Source of the DNA: an uncultured Flavonifractor sp.
Lineage (GTDB): Bacteria; Bacillota; Clostridia; Oscillospirales; Oscillospiraceae
DNA length: 64,000 bases
Assembly: GCA_947346365.1 (NCBI GenBank)
Contig: CANAAV010000009.1
Span: forward strand, 28,610-92,609
Direction of reading: 5' to 3'
The position numbers and the translations under genes are program-made. How positions within the stretch are numbered: the first letter of the stretch is position 1; every line of letters begins with the position of its first letter. Under the pieces are notes generated by a model, which made no database searches, was not told where the DNA came from, and saw only the letters and a list, made by a program, of their open reading frames with translations. Positions 26,284 to 35,220 of this stretch are shown piece after piece.

Positions 26284-27252
26284 ATGATTACCATGACAGA
26301 AATCGCCAAGCTGACCCAGGTTTCCCAGCCCACGGTCTCCCGCGTACTCAACGGCAGTAAAACCGTCTCCGCGGATATCCGGGAGCGGGTGCTGGCCTGC
26401 GCCAGGGAGCATAATTACCAATTCAACGCCCTGGCCAAAAGTCTTCAGGGGGGTAAAACCCAGCTCTTAGGCGTTCTGCTCACCGACGTCTCCAACAGTT
26501 TTTTTGCCGACTTGGCAAAACAGGTGGAGGCGAAGGCCCGGGAACTGGGATACAGCATCATACTCTTCAACAGCGATTACAGCAGCGCCCGGGAGCAGGA
26601 GTACCTGGACGTTGTACGGCGTTACCGGGTGGACGGCGTGCTGGCGGTCCCGGTTTTAGAGGGAGGCTCCCTCTGGCCCGGCTGTGCGCAGCGGCTGGAC
26701 GTGCCTGTCGTGGCGCTTACCCGCCAGGTGGAAGGCCTGGACTGCGTCTATCTGGACCATGTGGAGGCCGCCGCCCAGGTGGCCCGCCATATGACCCAGC
26801 GGGGCTACCGCCAGTTTTTGTTCATCGGCCAGGACGGCTGCCCGAAATGCGAGGGCTTCCGCCAGGAGCTGTCCGCCCGGGGCCTGGCCTCCCAACTCAC
26901 CGTGCTGGAGGGCCAGGATGATGAGCAGCTGAAAAAGGAGCTGCGCTCTCATTGCCAGCGGCCGGGCCCCCGTACCGGTATCTTTGCCAACAACGACGTC
27001 TGCGCCCTGCGGGTGCTCAGCATTCTGCGTGCGCTGGGCATCGCCGTCCCCGGCCGGGTGGGGGTCATGGGCTTTGACGACACCTATATGGGCCGCTATC
27101 TCCACCCCGCCCTGAGCAGCGTCTCCCAACCCATCGAGCAAATCGCCCAGCAGGCGGTTTCCCGTCTGGCGTACCGGATCGACAACCCGGGTCCCGCCGC
27201 GCCCCTGAATCTGGCGCTGCCGGCCGCGCTTGTTCTCCGGGAGAGCACTTAG
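26284..27252 (+). CDS. LacI-family transcriptional regulator of sucrose utilisation
   Basis: A 322-aa regulator: N-terminal LacI helix-turn-helix (TMTEIAKLTQVSQPTVSRVLNGSKTVS, with hinge FNALAKSLQGGKT) and a periplasmic-binding-protein-like sugar domain (LLGVLLTDVSNSFFADLAKQVE...; ...VMGFDDTYMGRYLHPALSSVSQP). The start is ambiguous (TTG 26278, ATG 26284 or ATG 26293); ATG 26284 has AGGGGT at good spacing. The downstream fructokinase/amylosucrase genes and matching operators suggest it represses sucrose use, with sucrose or a derivative as inducer; ligand identity is inference. Confidence 0.88.
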   Translation: MITMTEIAKLTQVSQPTVSRVLNGSKTVSADIRERVLACAREHNYQFNALAKSLQGGKTQLLGVLLTDVSNSFFADLAKQVEAKARELGYSIILFNSDYSSAREQEYLDVVRRYRVDGVLAVPVLEGGSLWPGCAQRLDVPVVALTRQVEGLDCVYLDHVEAAAQVARHMTQRGYRQFLFIGQDGCPKCEGFRQELSARGLASQLTVLEGQDDEQLKKELRSHCQRPGPRTGIFANNDVCALRVLSILRALGIAVPGRVGVMGFDDTYMGRYLHPALSSVSQPIEQIAQQAVSRLAYRIDNPGPAAPLNLALPAALVLREST

Positions 27253-27434
27253 CGCGCTCTCTCATGGGCTGTGGCCGAGCATTGCCGGCACGCCCAACCG
27301 GCGAATCTTTTTTCATTACACCGCGTTCAATTTTCTTGCAATGCGCAAAGTATCCCTGTAAAGCTCTGCCTTGCCCGGCGGAAAACTCCCTCTCCTTTGG
27401 GTACATCGCCAATGTTCAGGCAAGGCCCGGTCAG

Positions 27435-27464
27435 AAAAAAGGATGACAGCTGTTGTCCTTTTTT
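27435..27464. terminator. bidirectional terminator after the LacI regulator
   Basis: An AAAAAAGGA...TCCTTTTTT hairpin around ACAGCTGT, placed 13 bases before the fructokinase operator. It separates the regulator from the sugar operon. The 180 bases between the regulator stop and this hairpin show only an imperfect GCCTTGC/GCAAGGC inverted repeat. Confidence 0.72.
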
Positions 27465-27476
27465 CGTGGATTTTGT

Positions 27477-27488
27477 GAATACGTATTC
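27477..27488. promoter_or_regulatory. palindromic operator of the fructokinase-amylosucrase operon
   Basis: Perfect 12-base palindrome GAATACGTATTC, 24 bases before the fructokinase ATG. It matches the site at 26257 in 11 of 12 positions and shares the following TTA, fitting a LacI-family dimer site. Confidence 0.7.
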
Positions 27489-27512
27489 TTATCGATATAG
27501 CAGGAGGCAGAC

Positions 27513-28454
27513 ATGACAGACATTACCGCAGTCGGCGAAATCCTCATTGACCTGACCCAGACCGGCGCCAGCCCGGCGGGCGTCCCCCTTTTTGCCGCCA
27601 ATCCCGGCGGAGCGCCCGCCAATGTGGCGGTAGCGGCTTCCCGCCTGGGCGCTTCCACGGCTTTTGTGGGAAAAGTAGGCGACGACGGGTTCGGCTCCTA
27701 TCTGCGCCAGGTGCTCTCGGAAAACAGCGTAAACTGCGCCGGACTGTGCGCCGGGCAGGCTTTCACCACCATGGCGGTGGTCTCGGTGGACGCTTCCGGC
27801 GAGCGCAGCTTCCGCTTTGTCCGCGGGGCTGACAGCGCGCTCTCTCCCCAGGACGTGCCGGAAGCGCTCATCCGCACAAGCAAAATCCTTCACTTCGGCT
27901 CTGTGAGCTTGACGGCACAGCCCGCCCGCCGCTCCACCCTCGCCGCCGCGCAGGCGGCCCGCCAGGCAGGCCGCCTGGTCAGCTATGACCCCAATTACCG
28001 CCCCGCCCTCTGGAACGATGAGGCGGAAGCGGTCAAATGGATGCGCACGCCCGTCCCCCTGGTGGATATCATCAAGCTGTCTGAAGAGGAGCTGCCCCTT
28101 CTCACCGGCGCTTCCAGCTTAGAAGCGGGAAGCGGTTTTTTAGAGGAGCAGGGCGTCTCGCTGGTGCTGGTTACCCTGGGCAGCGCGGGCTCCTTCTGCC
28201 GTTGGAGGGGGCGCAGCTTCACCGTCCCCGGCGTTCCGGTCCGCGTGGCGGACACCAACGGGGCGGGAGACACCTTTTTAGGGGCGGTGCTCAGCCGGCT
28301 CTGCCTGCACGGCGAACAACCCTTCCAGGGGCTGGAGCAGGAGGAGCTCAAAGACATTCTCTCCTTCGCCAACCGGGCCGCGGCCTTGACCTGTTCCCGG
28401 TCCGGGGCCATCCCCGCCATGCCCACGCTGGAAGAGACGCTCCACTTCGCATAA
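27513..28454 (+). CDS. scrK: fructokinase, PfkB family
   Basis: A 313-aa sugar kinase phosphorylating fructose with ATP. Ribokinase-family signature 1 region (NPGGAPANVAVAASRLGASTAFVGKVGDDGFG) is near residues 30-60, and signature 2 VADTNGAGDTF near 247-257 holds the catalytic Asp. AGGAGG precedes the ATG. First gene of a two-gene unit with amylosucrase: the latter releases fructose from sucrose and this enzyme would feed it to glycolysis as a hexose phosphate, which is why fructose specificity is preferred over other PfkB substrates. Confidence 0.9.
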   Translation: MTDITAVGEILIDLTQTGASPAGVPLFAANPGGAPANVAVAASRLGASTAFVGKVGDDGFGSYLRQVLSENSVNCAGLCAGQAFTTMAVVSVDASGERSFRFVRGADSALSPQDVPEALIRTSKILHFGSVSLTAQPARRSTLAAAQAARQAGRLVSYDPNYRPALWNDEAEAVKWMRTPVPLVDIIKLSEEELPLLTGASSLEAGSGFLEEQGVSLVLVTLGSAGSFCRWRGRSFTVPGVPVRVADTNGAGDTFLGAVLSRLCLHGEQPFQGLEQEELKDILSFANRAAALTCSRSGAIPAMPTLEETLHFA

Positions 28455-28478
28455 CATGAATCTGGGAGGAACCGCCGC

Positions 28479-30347
28479 ATGAAATCCAGCTTTGACCTTC
28501 GGCTCGCCCGGCACTATGACGAGCTGAAATGGCTCTACTATGGGCTCTATCACAGCGATCAAGCCGCCTTTTCCTATTTTGTGGATATGCTCCGCCGCTG
28601 CTGGCGGGAGCGCAAGCGCGCCCTCCGGGACCAGGACAAGCGCCGGCAGGCCAGCCCCGGCTGGTACCGCCGCCGGGATCTGCTGGGCATGATGCTCTAT
28701 GTGGGCGCTTTCGCCGGCACTCTGAAGGGTGTGGAGGAAAAGCTGCCCTATCTAAAGGAGTGCGGGATCAATTATCTCCACTTGATGCCCCTGCTGGAGA
28801 GCCCCAAGGGCCGCAGCGACGGCGGTTACGCCGTATCCAACTTCCGCGCCGTCCAGCCGGAGCTTGGAACCATGGAAGATCTGGAGCATCTGGCGGACGC
28901 CTGCCGGAAGGCCGGAATCAGCATGTGCCTGGATTTTGTCATGAACCACACCAGCCAGGACCATGAGTGGGCAAAGCGGGCCTTGGCGGGGGACCCCGGC
29001 TGCCGGGAGCGGTATTTTTTCTATGACAGCTGGGAGATCCCCAGCCAGTTTGAGCAAACCGTCCCCCAGGTATTTCCCACTACCGCGCCCGGCAGCTTTA
29101 CCCGGCTGGAAAACGGACAGATCGTCATGACCAGCTTCTACCCCTACCAGTGGGACTTGAACTATGCCAACCCGGTGGTATTCAACGATATGACTGAAAA
29201 TCTGCTCTACCTGGCCAACCGGGGCGTTGACGTCATCCGCCTGGACGCCATCCCATATATCTGGAAGCAGCTGGGCACCAGCTGCCGCAACCTGCCCCAG
29301 GTGCATACCCTTGCCCGGATGCTGCGCATGGCCTGCGAGATTGTCTGCCCCAGCGTGCTGCTGCTGGGGGAAGTCGTCATGGAGCCCGCCAAGGTGACCC
29401 CCTATTTCGGCACCCCCGAAAAACCCGAATGCCATATGCTCTATAACGTCACCACCATGGCCACCACCTGGCACACCCTGGCCACCGGGGACGTCTCGCT
29501 TTTGAAGCGGCAGATGGAGACCCTGTGCGCCCTGCCTAAGCAGTTCCTGTTTTTAAACTACCTGCGCTGCCACGACGACATCGGCTGGGGGCTGGACTAT
29601 GCGTGGCTGAACAGGGACTCTGGAGCTGAAGAGGCGGCCCACAAGCGCTACCTTAACGATTGGTTCACCGGAGCATGGCCGGGCAGCTCCAGCCGGGGGG
29701 AGCTCTACAACAACGATCCCCGCCTGGGAGACGCCCGCCTATGCGGCACCACCGCCTCCCTGTGCGGGGTTGAGGCCGCGGATTTTCAACGCGACCCCGC
29801 CCTTCTGGAGCGGGCCATTGCCTGCGACCTGACCCTGCACGCATGGATGCTCTCTCAAAGCGGCATCCCCGTGGTGTACAGCGGCGACGAGGTGGGACAG
29901 CTCAACGACTACTCCTACCACGACGACCCGGAAAAACGGGAGGACAGCCGCTACCTCCACCGGGGCCGGTTTCAGTGGGAGCTGGCCGGCCTGCGCGCCG
30001 ACCCCGCCACCCGCCAGGGCAGGCAGTTCCAGGGTCTGCGGCGAATGACGGCCATCCGCGCCGGGGAGCCCTGCTTTGACAGCGCCGCAGACGTCTGGGT
30101 GGAAGAGAGCGGCTCTCCCCACGTGCTGGCCCTGTGCCGCCGTTTGGGAGAGCGGGAGCTGGTGTGCCTGTTCAACTTCAGCTCTCACTTCGTCCATGCG
30201 GGCGTAGACCGCCAAGGCAGCTATACCGAGCTGATGTACGGCGGCCACTGCGGCCAGATTCGGGACGTGGAGCTCTATCCCAACGGGTTTGCCTGGCTTT
30301 TGAAGGACCTGCCCCCCAGTGCACAAGCCGCACCGGAGCCGTCTTAA
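28479..30347 (+). CDS. amylosucrase (GH13, subfamily 4 type)
   Basis: A 622-aa alpha-amylase-family glucosyltransferase that splits sucrose and adds the glucosyl unit to an alpha-1,4-glucan (or hydrolyses it), releasing fructose. It closely follows Neisseria polysaccharea amylosucrase: MMLYVGAFAGTLKGVEEKLPYL, LHLMPLLESPKGRSDGGYAVS, DFVMNHTSQDHEWAKRA, SFYPYQWDLNYANPVVF. Catalytic residues: nucleophile Asp256 in DVIRLDAIPYIWKQ, acid/base Glu298 in LLLGEVV, stabiliser Asp in RCHDDIGW (365-370). No signal peptide, so it acts on internal sucrose or is linked to glycogen-like storage. A sucrose transporter is not in the window. Confidence 0.93.
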   Translation: MKSSFDLRLARHYDELKWLYYGLYHSDQAAFSYFVDMLRRCWRERKRALRDQDKRRQASPGWYRRRDLLGMMLYVGAFAGTLKGVEEKLPYLKECGINYLHLMPLLESPKGRSDGGYAVSNFRAVQPELGTMEDLEHLADACRKAGISMCLDFVMNHTSQDHEWAKRALAGDPGCRERYFFYDSWEIPSQFEQTVPQVFPTTAPGSFTRLENGQIVMTSFYPYQWDLNYANPVVFNDMTENLLYLANRGVDVIRLDAIPYIWKQLGTSCRNLPQVHTLARMLRMACEIVCPSVLLLGEVVMEPAKVTPYFGTPEKPECHMLYNVTTMATTWHTLATGDVSLLKRQMETLCALPKQFLFLNYLRCHDDIGWGLDYAWLNRDSGAEEAAHKRYLNDWFTGAWPGSSSRGELYNNDPRLGDARLCGTTASLCGVEAADFQRDPALLERAIACDLTLHAWMLSQSGIPVVYSGDEVGQLNDYSYHDDPEKREDSRYLHRGRFQWELAGLRADPATRQGRQFQGLRRMTAIRAGEPCFDSAADVWVEESGSPHVLALCRRLGERELVCLFNFSSHFVHAGVDRQGSYTELMYGGHCGQIRDVELYPNGFAWLLKDLPPSAQAAPEPS

Positions 30348-30377
30348 CACCCGTTTTCCCCATCCTCCGCAATATAA

Positions 30378-30413
30378 TGCGCCGCAGGCCCTTCAAGGGC
30401 CTGCGGCGCATTT
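30378..30413 (+). terminator. terminator after amylosucrase
   Basis: Perfect 14-base stem TGCGCCGCAGGCCC / GGGCCTGCGGCGCA with TTCAA loop and a short TTT tail. Confidence 0.8.
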
Positions 30414-30611
30414 GAGGCTGTCGGAAAAACCAAAGGCGATGCAGGACGTGGGATTGTTCCTGCAAGGAAAAAACGCCCGGCAGAGCTTCGCCGCCTGCGG
30501 GCGGCAAAATAAGATTAAAATCCGCTTTTTCGAGGACATGTGCCCCCAAAAAACATATCTCAGTCCGCAAACATGCGAGCAAAGCCAGTGCGGTGCAGCG
30601 GACTGTTACCT

Positions 30612-30637
30612 GTCTCAAAAATGCTTGCATTTTTGAG
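30612..30637 (-). terminator. AT-rich hairpin after the TRAP operon
   Basis: Twelve-base perfect stem TCTCAAAAATGC / GCATTTTTGAGA with a two-base centre, 14 bases beyond the receptor stop. The remaining 200 bases (30414-30611) between the two convergent units show no gene or repeat that I can define. Confidence 0.6.
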
Positions 30638-30650
30638 AAGCGCGGCGCGG

Positions 30651-31679
30651 TTATTGCACGCCGATCTCAGCATAATACCGGGCGGCGCCGGGATGCAAAG
30701 GCAGCTGCGCGATATCCTCCACAGCCGCCTCGGGGGTCAGGCCCTTCAGATTCCCCTGGGCCTCGCCCAGCGCGTCGATATTCTCCCAGAACGTCTTGGT
30801 CAGATCGTACACCGCCTGCTCGTCCAAATCCCCCCGGCAGAACATGACCATCTTGATCGCAGAGGTCTGCACGTCCTTATCCTGGTTGGGATACGTCCCG
30901 GCGGGAATGGTAAAGGGGGCGTACCACGGATACTCCGCCTGGAGGGTGGAAATCACCTCGTCGCTGATATCCACCAGGGTGCACCCGGCGGTGCACGCCT
31001 GGGTCACGGCGGAGGCGGGCGCGCCGGACATAATCCACGCCCCATCGATGGTCCCGTTTTGCAGCATGTCGGCCGCGTCGGTAAAGGTGATATACTCGCA
31101 GTTGATATCATCGGGGAAGTTCAGCCCAGCGGCGGTAAAGTGATTTTCACACTCGCCGTACACGCTGGAGCCGGCAGAGGCCACGGCAAAGTGCTTCCCC
31201 GCCACGCTGGCCAGGTCGGTGATGCCGGAGGATGCGGTGGCCACCACCTGGTTGGGGTTGAAGTACAGCCCCGCAATGACCTTCAAGTCCTCGTAAGCAT
31301 AGCCCTCAAAGCTGTCGGTGCCGTTGAGGCACTGGTAGCAGTTGCTGGAGATGGCAATGGACACCTGCGCTTCGCCCTCAGAGACCAGGTTCAGGTTCTC
31401 AATGCCGCCGGCGGAGGCCTGACTGGAGGCGCTGACATAGTCAATCTCCGTATCCCAAAGGTTGGTGATTGCCGCGCCCACGGCATACAGCGCGCCGGAG
31501 GCGGAGGCGGTGGGGAAATTGATCGTCACAGGGTCGTGGGGAGCGCCGCCGGAGCTTGGCTGCGCAGGGGCAGAAGCGGTGGGAGCAGGGGTCGCAGCGC
31601 CGCCGCCGCTGGGGGCGCACCCCGCCAGCACGCTTAAGAGCAGCGCCGGCGCCAGAATCAGGGAGAGGAACTTTTTCAT
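30651..31679 (-). CDS. TRAP transporter solute receptor, TAXI family (lipoprotein)
   Basis: A 342-aa extracytoplasmic binding protein. Lipoprotein signal with lipobox LSVLAGC (cleavage before Cys21), an Ala/Pro/Ser linker (to about 50), then the TAXI fold: INFPTASASGALYAVGAAITNLW, an AGGIENLNLVSEGEAQVSI segment typical of TAXI receptors, and WIMSGAPASAVTQA. It delivers a substrate, usually glutamate/2-oxoglutarate or another carboxylate, to the fused permease encoded immediately upstream in the same transcript. The substrate is not evident. Confidence 0.92.
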   Translation of the reverse strand: MKKFLSLILAPALLLSVLAGCAPSGGGAATPAPTASAPAQPSSGGAPHDPVTINFPTASASGALYAVGAAITNLWDTEIDYVSASSQASAGGIENLNLVSEGEAQVSIAISSNCYQCLNGTDSFEGYAYEDLKVIAGLYFNPNQVVATASSGITDLASVAGKHFAVASAGSSVYGECENHFTAAGLNFPDDINCEYITFTDAADMLQNGTIDGAWIMSGAPASAVTQACTAGCTLVDISDEVISTLQAEYPWYAPFTIPAGTYPNQDKDVQTSAIKMVMFCRGDLDEQAVYDLTKTFWENIDALGEAQGNLKGLTPEAAVEDIAQLPLHPGAARYYAEIGVQ

Positions 31680-31710
31680 TTCATTTACTCCTTTACATGT
31701 GTTCTATCTG

Positions 31711-33696
31711 TCAGGCGTTCCCCGGAACGGGGCCCGCGGGACGGCGGGTAAAACGCTGGAATAAAAGAATGGCGGCCAGCAGGGCAAAGCCGATCACATC
31801 GGTGAGCCACCCGGGATAAAGCATCAGCGGCGCAACCGCAATGAGCAAAGCCCGCTCGGGCCATCCGGCCCTGCGCAAAAACCAGCCCTCCAGCCCGCCC
31901 ACCAGGGCCACCGTGCCCACACAGGCGGTAAAGGACGCCCACAGGCTGCCCGCCAAGGTGGCGGTGGGGTCCGCTCCGATCAGCAAAACCGGATTATCCA
32001 GGAAGAAGAAGGGGATCAAAAATCCCACCAGACCCAGCCGCACGGACAAAAGCCCCGTCTTGGTCTGGTTGGAGCCGGCGATTCCAGCGGCCACATAGCT
32101 GCTCATGGCCACGGGGGGCGTAATATTGGACAGACACGCATAAATCAGGCAGAACATGTGCGCGGAGATATCCAGCACGCCCACCCGGATCAGAACCGGA
32201 GCCGCCACCGCCTGGACAATCACATAGGCGGCCACGCCCGGCACGCCCATGCCCAGAATTGTGGACATAATCATCACCAGCAGTCCGGTCAGGTAGACGT
32301 TGCTGTTCTCCACGATGGAGAGGATCAAATACCCCATGTTCAGCCCCAGGCTGGTGAGGGTGACGGTGCCGATGATCACTCCGATGACAACGCAGCACAC
32401 ACCCACGGATACCGCGCCTCTGGCCCCCTCCACCGTGGCGGCCACGATCTTATCCCAGGTCATGCGGGTCTCCCTGCGCAGCCAGCTGGCTGCGATGGTG
32501 ACGAAAATGGCAATTACCGCCGCGTACAGCGGAGTGTAGCCCATAAACATAATGGCGATCAGCACCACCAGGGGGATTACCAAGTGCCCCTGCTCCTTGA
32601 GCACCTTCATAGCGTCCGGAATATTTTCTTTGGACAGGCCGGACAGGCCCAGCCGCTTGGCCTCAAAGTGGACGGCGAAGAGCAGTCCCAGGTAGTACAG
32701 CAGGGCGGGCACAACCGCCGCCAGCATGACGGTGGTGTAGTTCAGGTTCAAAAACTCCGCCATCACAAAGCCCACCGCCCCCATAATAGGCGGACAGAAC
32801 TGCCCGCCGGTGGAGGCCACCGCCTCCACCGCCCCGGCGAATTCCTTTTTATAGCCGGTCTGCTTCATCAACGGTATGGTGATGGTGCCGGTGGTGGCCA
32901 CGTTGGCGATGGCGGAACCGTTAATCATCCCCATCAGAGCGGAGGCCAGCACCGCCACCTTCGCCGGCCCGCCGGGAGACTGGCCCACCAGGGTCAGAGA
33001 GAAATCGTTGATGAACTTGGAAAAGCCGCTGTATTTCAAAAAGGCCCCGAACACTACAAACAGGAAAATATAGGTAGCCGATACGCCGACTCCCGTACCC
33101 AGCAGGCCCTGAGTGCCCCAAAACTGGGTGGCAAGCACCCGTTTGAGCGTAAAGCCGTTGTGTCCCAGCCTTCCCGGCAGGAACTGCCCAAACCAGTTGT
33201 AGGCCAGAAAGACCGCCGCCAGCACCGCCAGGTTTCCGGACGCCCGGCGGGCCGCCTCAAAGACCAGCGCCAGGGCCACGGCGGCAATCACCAGCTCAAA
33301 ATCACTGACCCGGCCCGCGTTCTGCGCCACGCGGGTATAGTTTAAAATCAGATAGCCGAAGCTAAAAACAGACAAAAGGATCAGGGCCATATCCCACACC
33401 GGCGGAAAGCGGCGGCTGCGCCGCTCCTTTTTGTAAGCCGGGTAGAGCAAAAAGGTAAACACCAGCAGGAAAATACAGTGAACAGCCCGCAGGTTTATGG
33501 CGCTGATCGCCCCCAGGCCGGTGCTGAAATACAGCTGAAACAGCGTCCATACACACAGGAGAACCGTCACGCACACACCCGCCGGTCCGGTATAGGTCCG
33601 GGTGCGGGCCTCGGAGTCCTTTTCCTCTAAAAGCTGCTGCGCCCTGCGCTCCAGCTCCCCCTGTTCCGGCTGGGGCGGCAGATTTTTCTCCTCCAT
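31711..33696 (-). CDS. TRAP transporter permease, fused DctQ-DctM subunits
   Basis: A 661-aa membrane protein with an N-terminal soluble, charged stretch (to about 40), four-helix DctQ-like region and the large DctM-type region, about 16-18 helices in all. Conserved DctM segments: GMINGSAIANVATTGTITIPLMKQTGYKKEFAGAVEAVASTGGQ, ITPPVAMSSYVAAGIAGSN. Fused permeases are the rule for TAXI systems. ATG 33696 is preferred, with GGGGGAA upstream; a GTG six codons earlier is possible. First gene of the permease-receptor operon, 31 bases apart. Confidence 0.92.
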   Translation of the reverse strand: MEEKNLPPQPEQGELERRAQQLLEEKDSEARTRTYTGPAGVCVTVLLCVWTLFQLYFSTGLGAISAINLRAVHCIFLLVFTFLLYPAYKKERRSRRFPPVWDMALILLSVFSFGYLILNYTRVAQNAGRVSDFELVIAAVALALVFEAARRASGNLAVLAAVFLAYNWFGQFLPGRLGHNGFTLKRVLATQFWGTQGLLGTGVGVSATYIFLFVVFGAFLKYSGFSKFINDFSLTLVGQSPGGPAKVAVLASALMGMINGSAIANVATTGTITIPLMKQTGYKKEFAGAVEAVASTGGQFCPPIMGAVGFVMAEFLNLNYTTVMLAAVVPALLYYLGLLFAVHFEAKRLGLSGLSKENIPDAMKVLKEQGHLVIPLVVLIAIMFMGYTPLYAAVIAIFVTIAASWLRRETRMTWDKIVAATVEGARGAVSVGVCCVVIGVIIGTVTLTSLGLNMGYLILSIVENSNVYLTGLLVMIMSTILGMGVPGVAAYVIVQAVAAPVLIRVGVLDISAHMFCLIYACLSNITPPVAMSSYVAAGIAGSNQTKTGLLSVRLGLVGFLIPFFFLDNPVLLIGADPTATLAGSLWASFTACVGTVALVGGLEGWFLRRAGWPERALLIAVAPLMLYPGWLTDVIGFALLAAILLFQRFTRRPAGPVPGNA

Positions 33697-33914
33697 AGGG
33701 ATTCCCCCGTTCACTTTATTGCTTAAAAGCGTTGAAGTAAAGCGGAACTATTTTATCACAAATCTTCCATATGTCAACCCCCATGGATTTTTGCCTGCCG
33801 GAGCGCTGTTTTTCTTGCGGAGAACCGTGGCCCTGCTCCCTTGCATTCCCCGGCCGGTTGCGCTATAATAATAAAAATGTCCGTCTTATTTCGCCCGGTT
33901 TGGAGCTGATCGCA

Positions 33915-34529
33915 TTGGCAGATTATCAAAAAAGTGAGCGCACTCCGGACAGACTGCCGGAGGCGCCCCACTCCCCGGAGGAAAACCTCTCTTCAGAGGA
34001 CGCCTTTAAGCTGGACCTCTACTTTTGGCTCCAGGCCCTCTCCACCGCCCTGGTATTCCTGATCGCGGTGTTTACCCTCGTGGGCCGGATTATCAGCGTA
34101 GATGGCAATTCCATGTACCCCACCCTCCACCACCGTGACATGCTGCTGCTCCAGAGCGCCGGATACCAGCCCCGCAGCGGCGACGTGGTGGTGCTGACCA
34201 AAGCCTTCGATATGGTCACCGACCCTATTGTCAAGCGGGTCATCGCCGTGGGCGGGCAGCAGGTGGACATCGACTATGACGCCAACACCGTCGCGGTGGA
34301 CGGCCGCGTGCTGAACGAGCCTTACCTGGGGGAAGAGATGCTGCCGCCGGGCTATGAGCACATAGACCATATCTCTGTACCGGAAAACTGTATTTTCGTC
34401 ATGGGCGACAACCGCAACCACTCCTCAGACAGCCGGTATGTGTCCCTGGGCGTGATTGACCAGCGGTACGTGCTGGGCCGGGCGCTTTGCATTCTTTTTC
34501 CGCTGGAGCACTTTGGGCCCATCGCATAG
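33915..34529 (+). CDS. lepB: type I signal peptidase
   Basis: A 204-aa membrane-bound signal peptidase. A cytoplasmic N-terminus of about 40 residues leads to one transmembrane helix (WLQALSTALVFLIAVFTLVG) and the catalytic domain: Ser in DGNSMYPTL, Lys in DPIVKRVIAVGGQ, and the GDNRNHSSDSRYVSLG box. The frame is open to 33771, but TTG 33915 behind GGAG is the best start; no ATG in the frame has a ribosome site. It lies divergent from the TRAP operon and upstream of rex. Confidence 0.93.
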   Translation: MADYQKSERTPDRLPEAPHSPEENLSSEDAFKLDLYFWLQALSTALVFLIAVFTLVGRIISVDGNSMYPTLHHRDMLLLQSAGYQPRSGDVVVLTKAFDMVTDPIVKRVIAVGGQQVDIDYDANTVAVDGRVLNEPYLGEEMLPPGYEHIDHISVPENCIFVMGDNRNHSSDSRYVSLGVIDQRYVLGRALCILFPLEHFGPIA

Positions 34530-34587
34530 CTCCGTCTGACCTCTGGGTCTCAGGCCCTGCATTCCTCAAGATTGGACGTGATTTCCA

Positions 34588-35220
34588 ATGAGAAAGGAAA
34601 AGGTGTCCAGCGCCGTCATCCGGCGGCTGCCCCGGTATTACCGCCACCTCAGCGATCTGCATTTGGCCGGGACGGAGCGCATCTCTTCTAGCGCCCTGGG
34701 CAAGTCCATGGGGCTGACCGCCTCGCAAATCCGTCAGGACCTCTCCTGCTTCGGGGAATTCGGGCAGCAGGGATACGGCTATAATGTGGACAAGCTGCGG
34801 GGAGAGATCTCCGATATTCTGGGCATGAACCGGGGTCACACCGCCATTATCCTGGGGGCGGGCAACCTGGGCCGCGCCCTGCTGGAGAATTTCCATTTTG
34901 AACGCTCCGGCTTTCAGCTTACCGCCGCCTTCGATGTAGACAGCGCCATCGTAGGCCGGACTCTCTCCGGCGTACCGGTCTATCACGCCCGGGACCTGGA
35001 GGAATATCTGCGCGCCCACCCCACCGGCATGGGCGTGCTGACCGTCCCCCGTGCCGCCGCCGACGCCACCGCCGGCCGGCTGGTCCGGGGCGGGGTAAAA
35101 GGAATCTGGAATTTTACGAACATCGAACTGAGTGTGGCCGGCTCCGGCGTGGTCGTAGAGGACGTCCACTTTGCCGACAGCCTGCTCTCGCTGAGCTATA
35201 TGATTTCGGAGGCACTATGA
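34588..35220 (+). CDS. rex: redox-sensing transcriptional repressor Rex
   Basis: A 210-aa NADH/NAD+-sensing repressor of fermentation and anaerobic genes. Winged helix (about 1-75: VIRRLPRYYRHLSDL, SSSALGKSMGLTASQIRQDLSCFGEFGQQGYGYNV) then a Rossmann domain (AIILGAGNLGRALL, near 88-100) and the domain-swapping C-terminal helix. Its stop overlaps the start of the next gene by four bases (ATGA), so the two are co-translated. Confidence 0.96.
   Translation: MRKEKVSSAVIRRLPRYYRHLSDLHLAGTERISSSALGKSMGLTASQIRQDLSCFGEFGQQGYGYNVDKLRGEISDILGMNRGHTAIILGAGNLGRALLENFHFERSGFQLTAAFDVDSAIVGRTLSGVPVYHARDLEEYLRAHPTGMGVLTVPRAAADATAGRLVRGGVKGIWNFTNIELSVAGSGVVVEDVHFADSLLSLSYMISEAL

Noticed and set aside
27260-30500. 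Possible second dispersed repeat: AAGCTCTGCC blocks near 27360 and, inverted, near 30490
   Set aside because: Similarity is limited to about ten bases and a few scattered matches; not enough to define a family.
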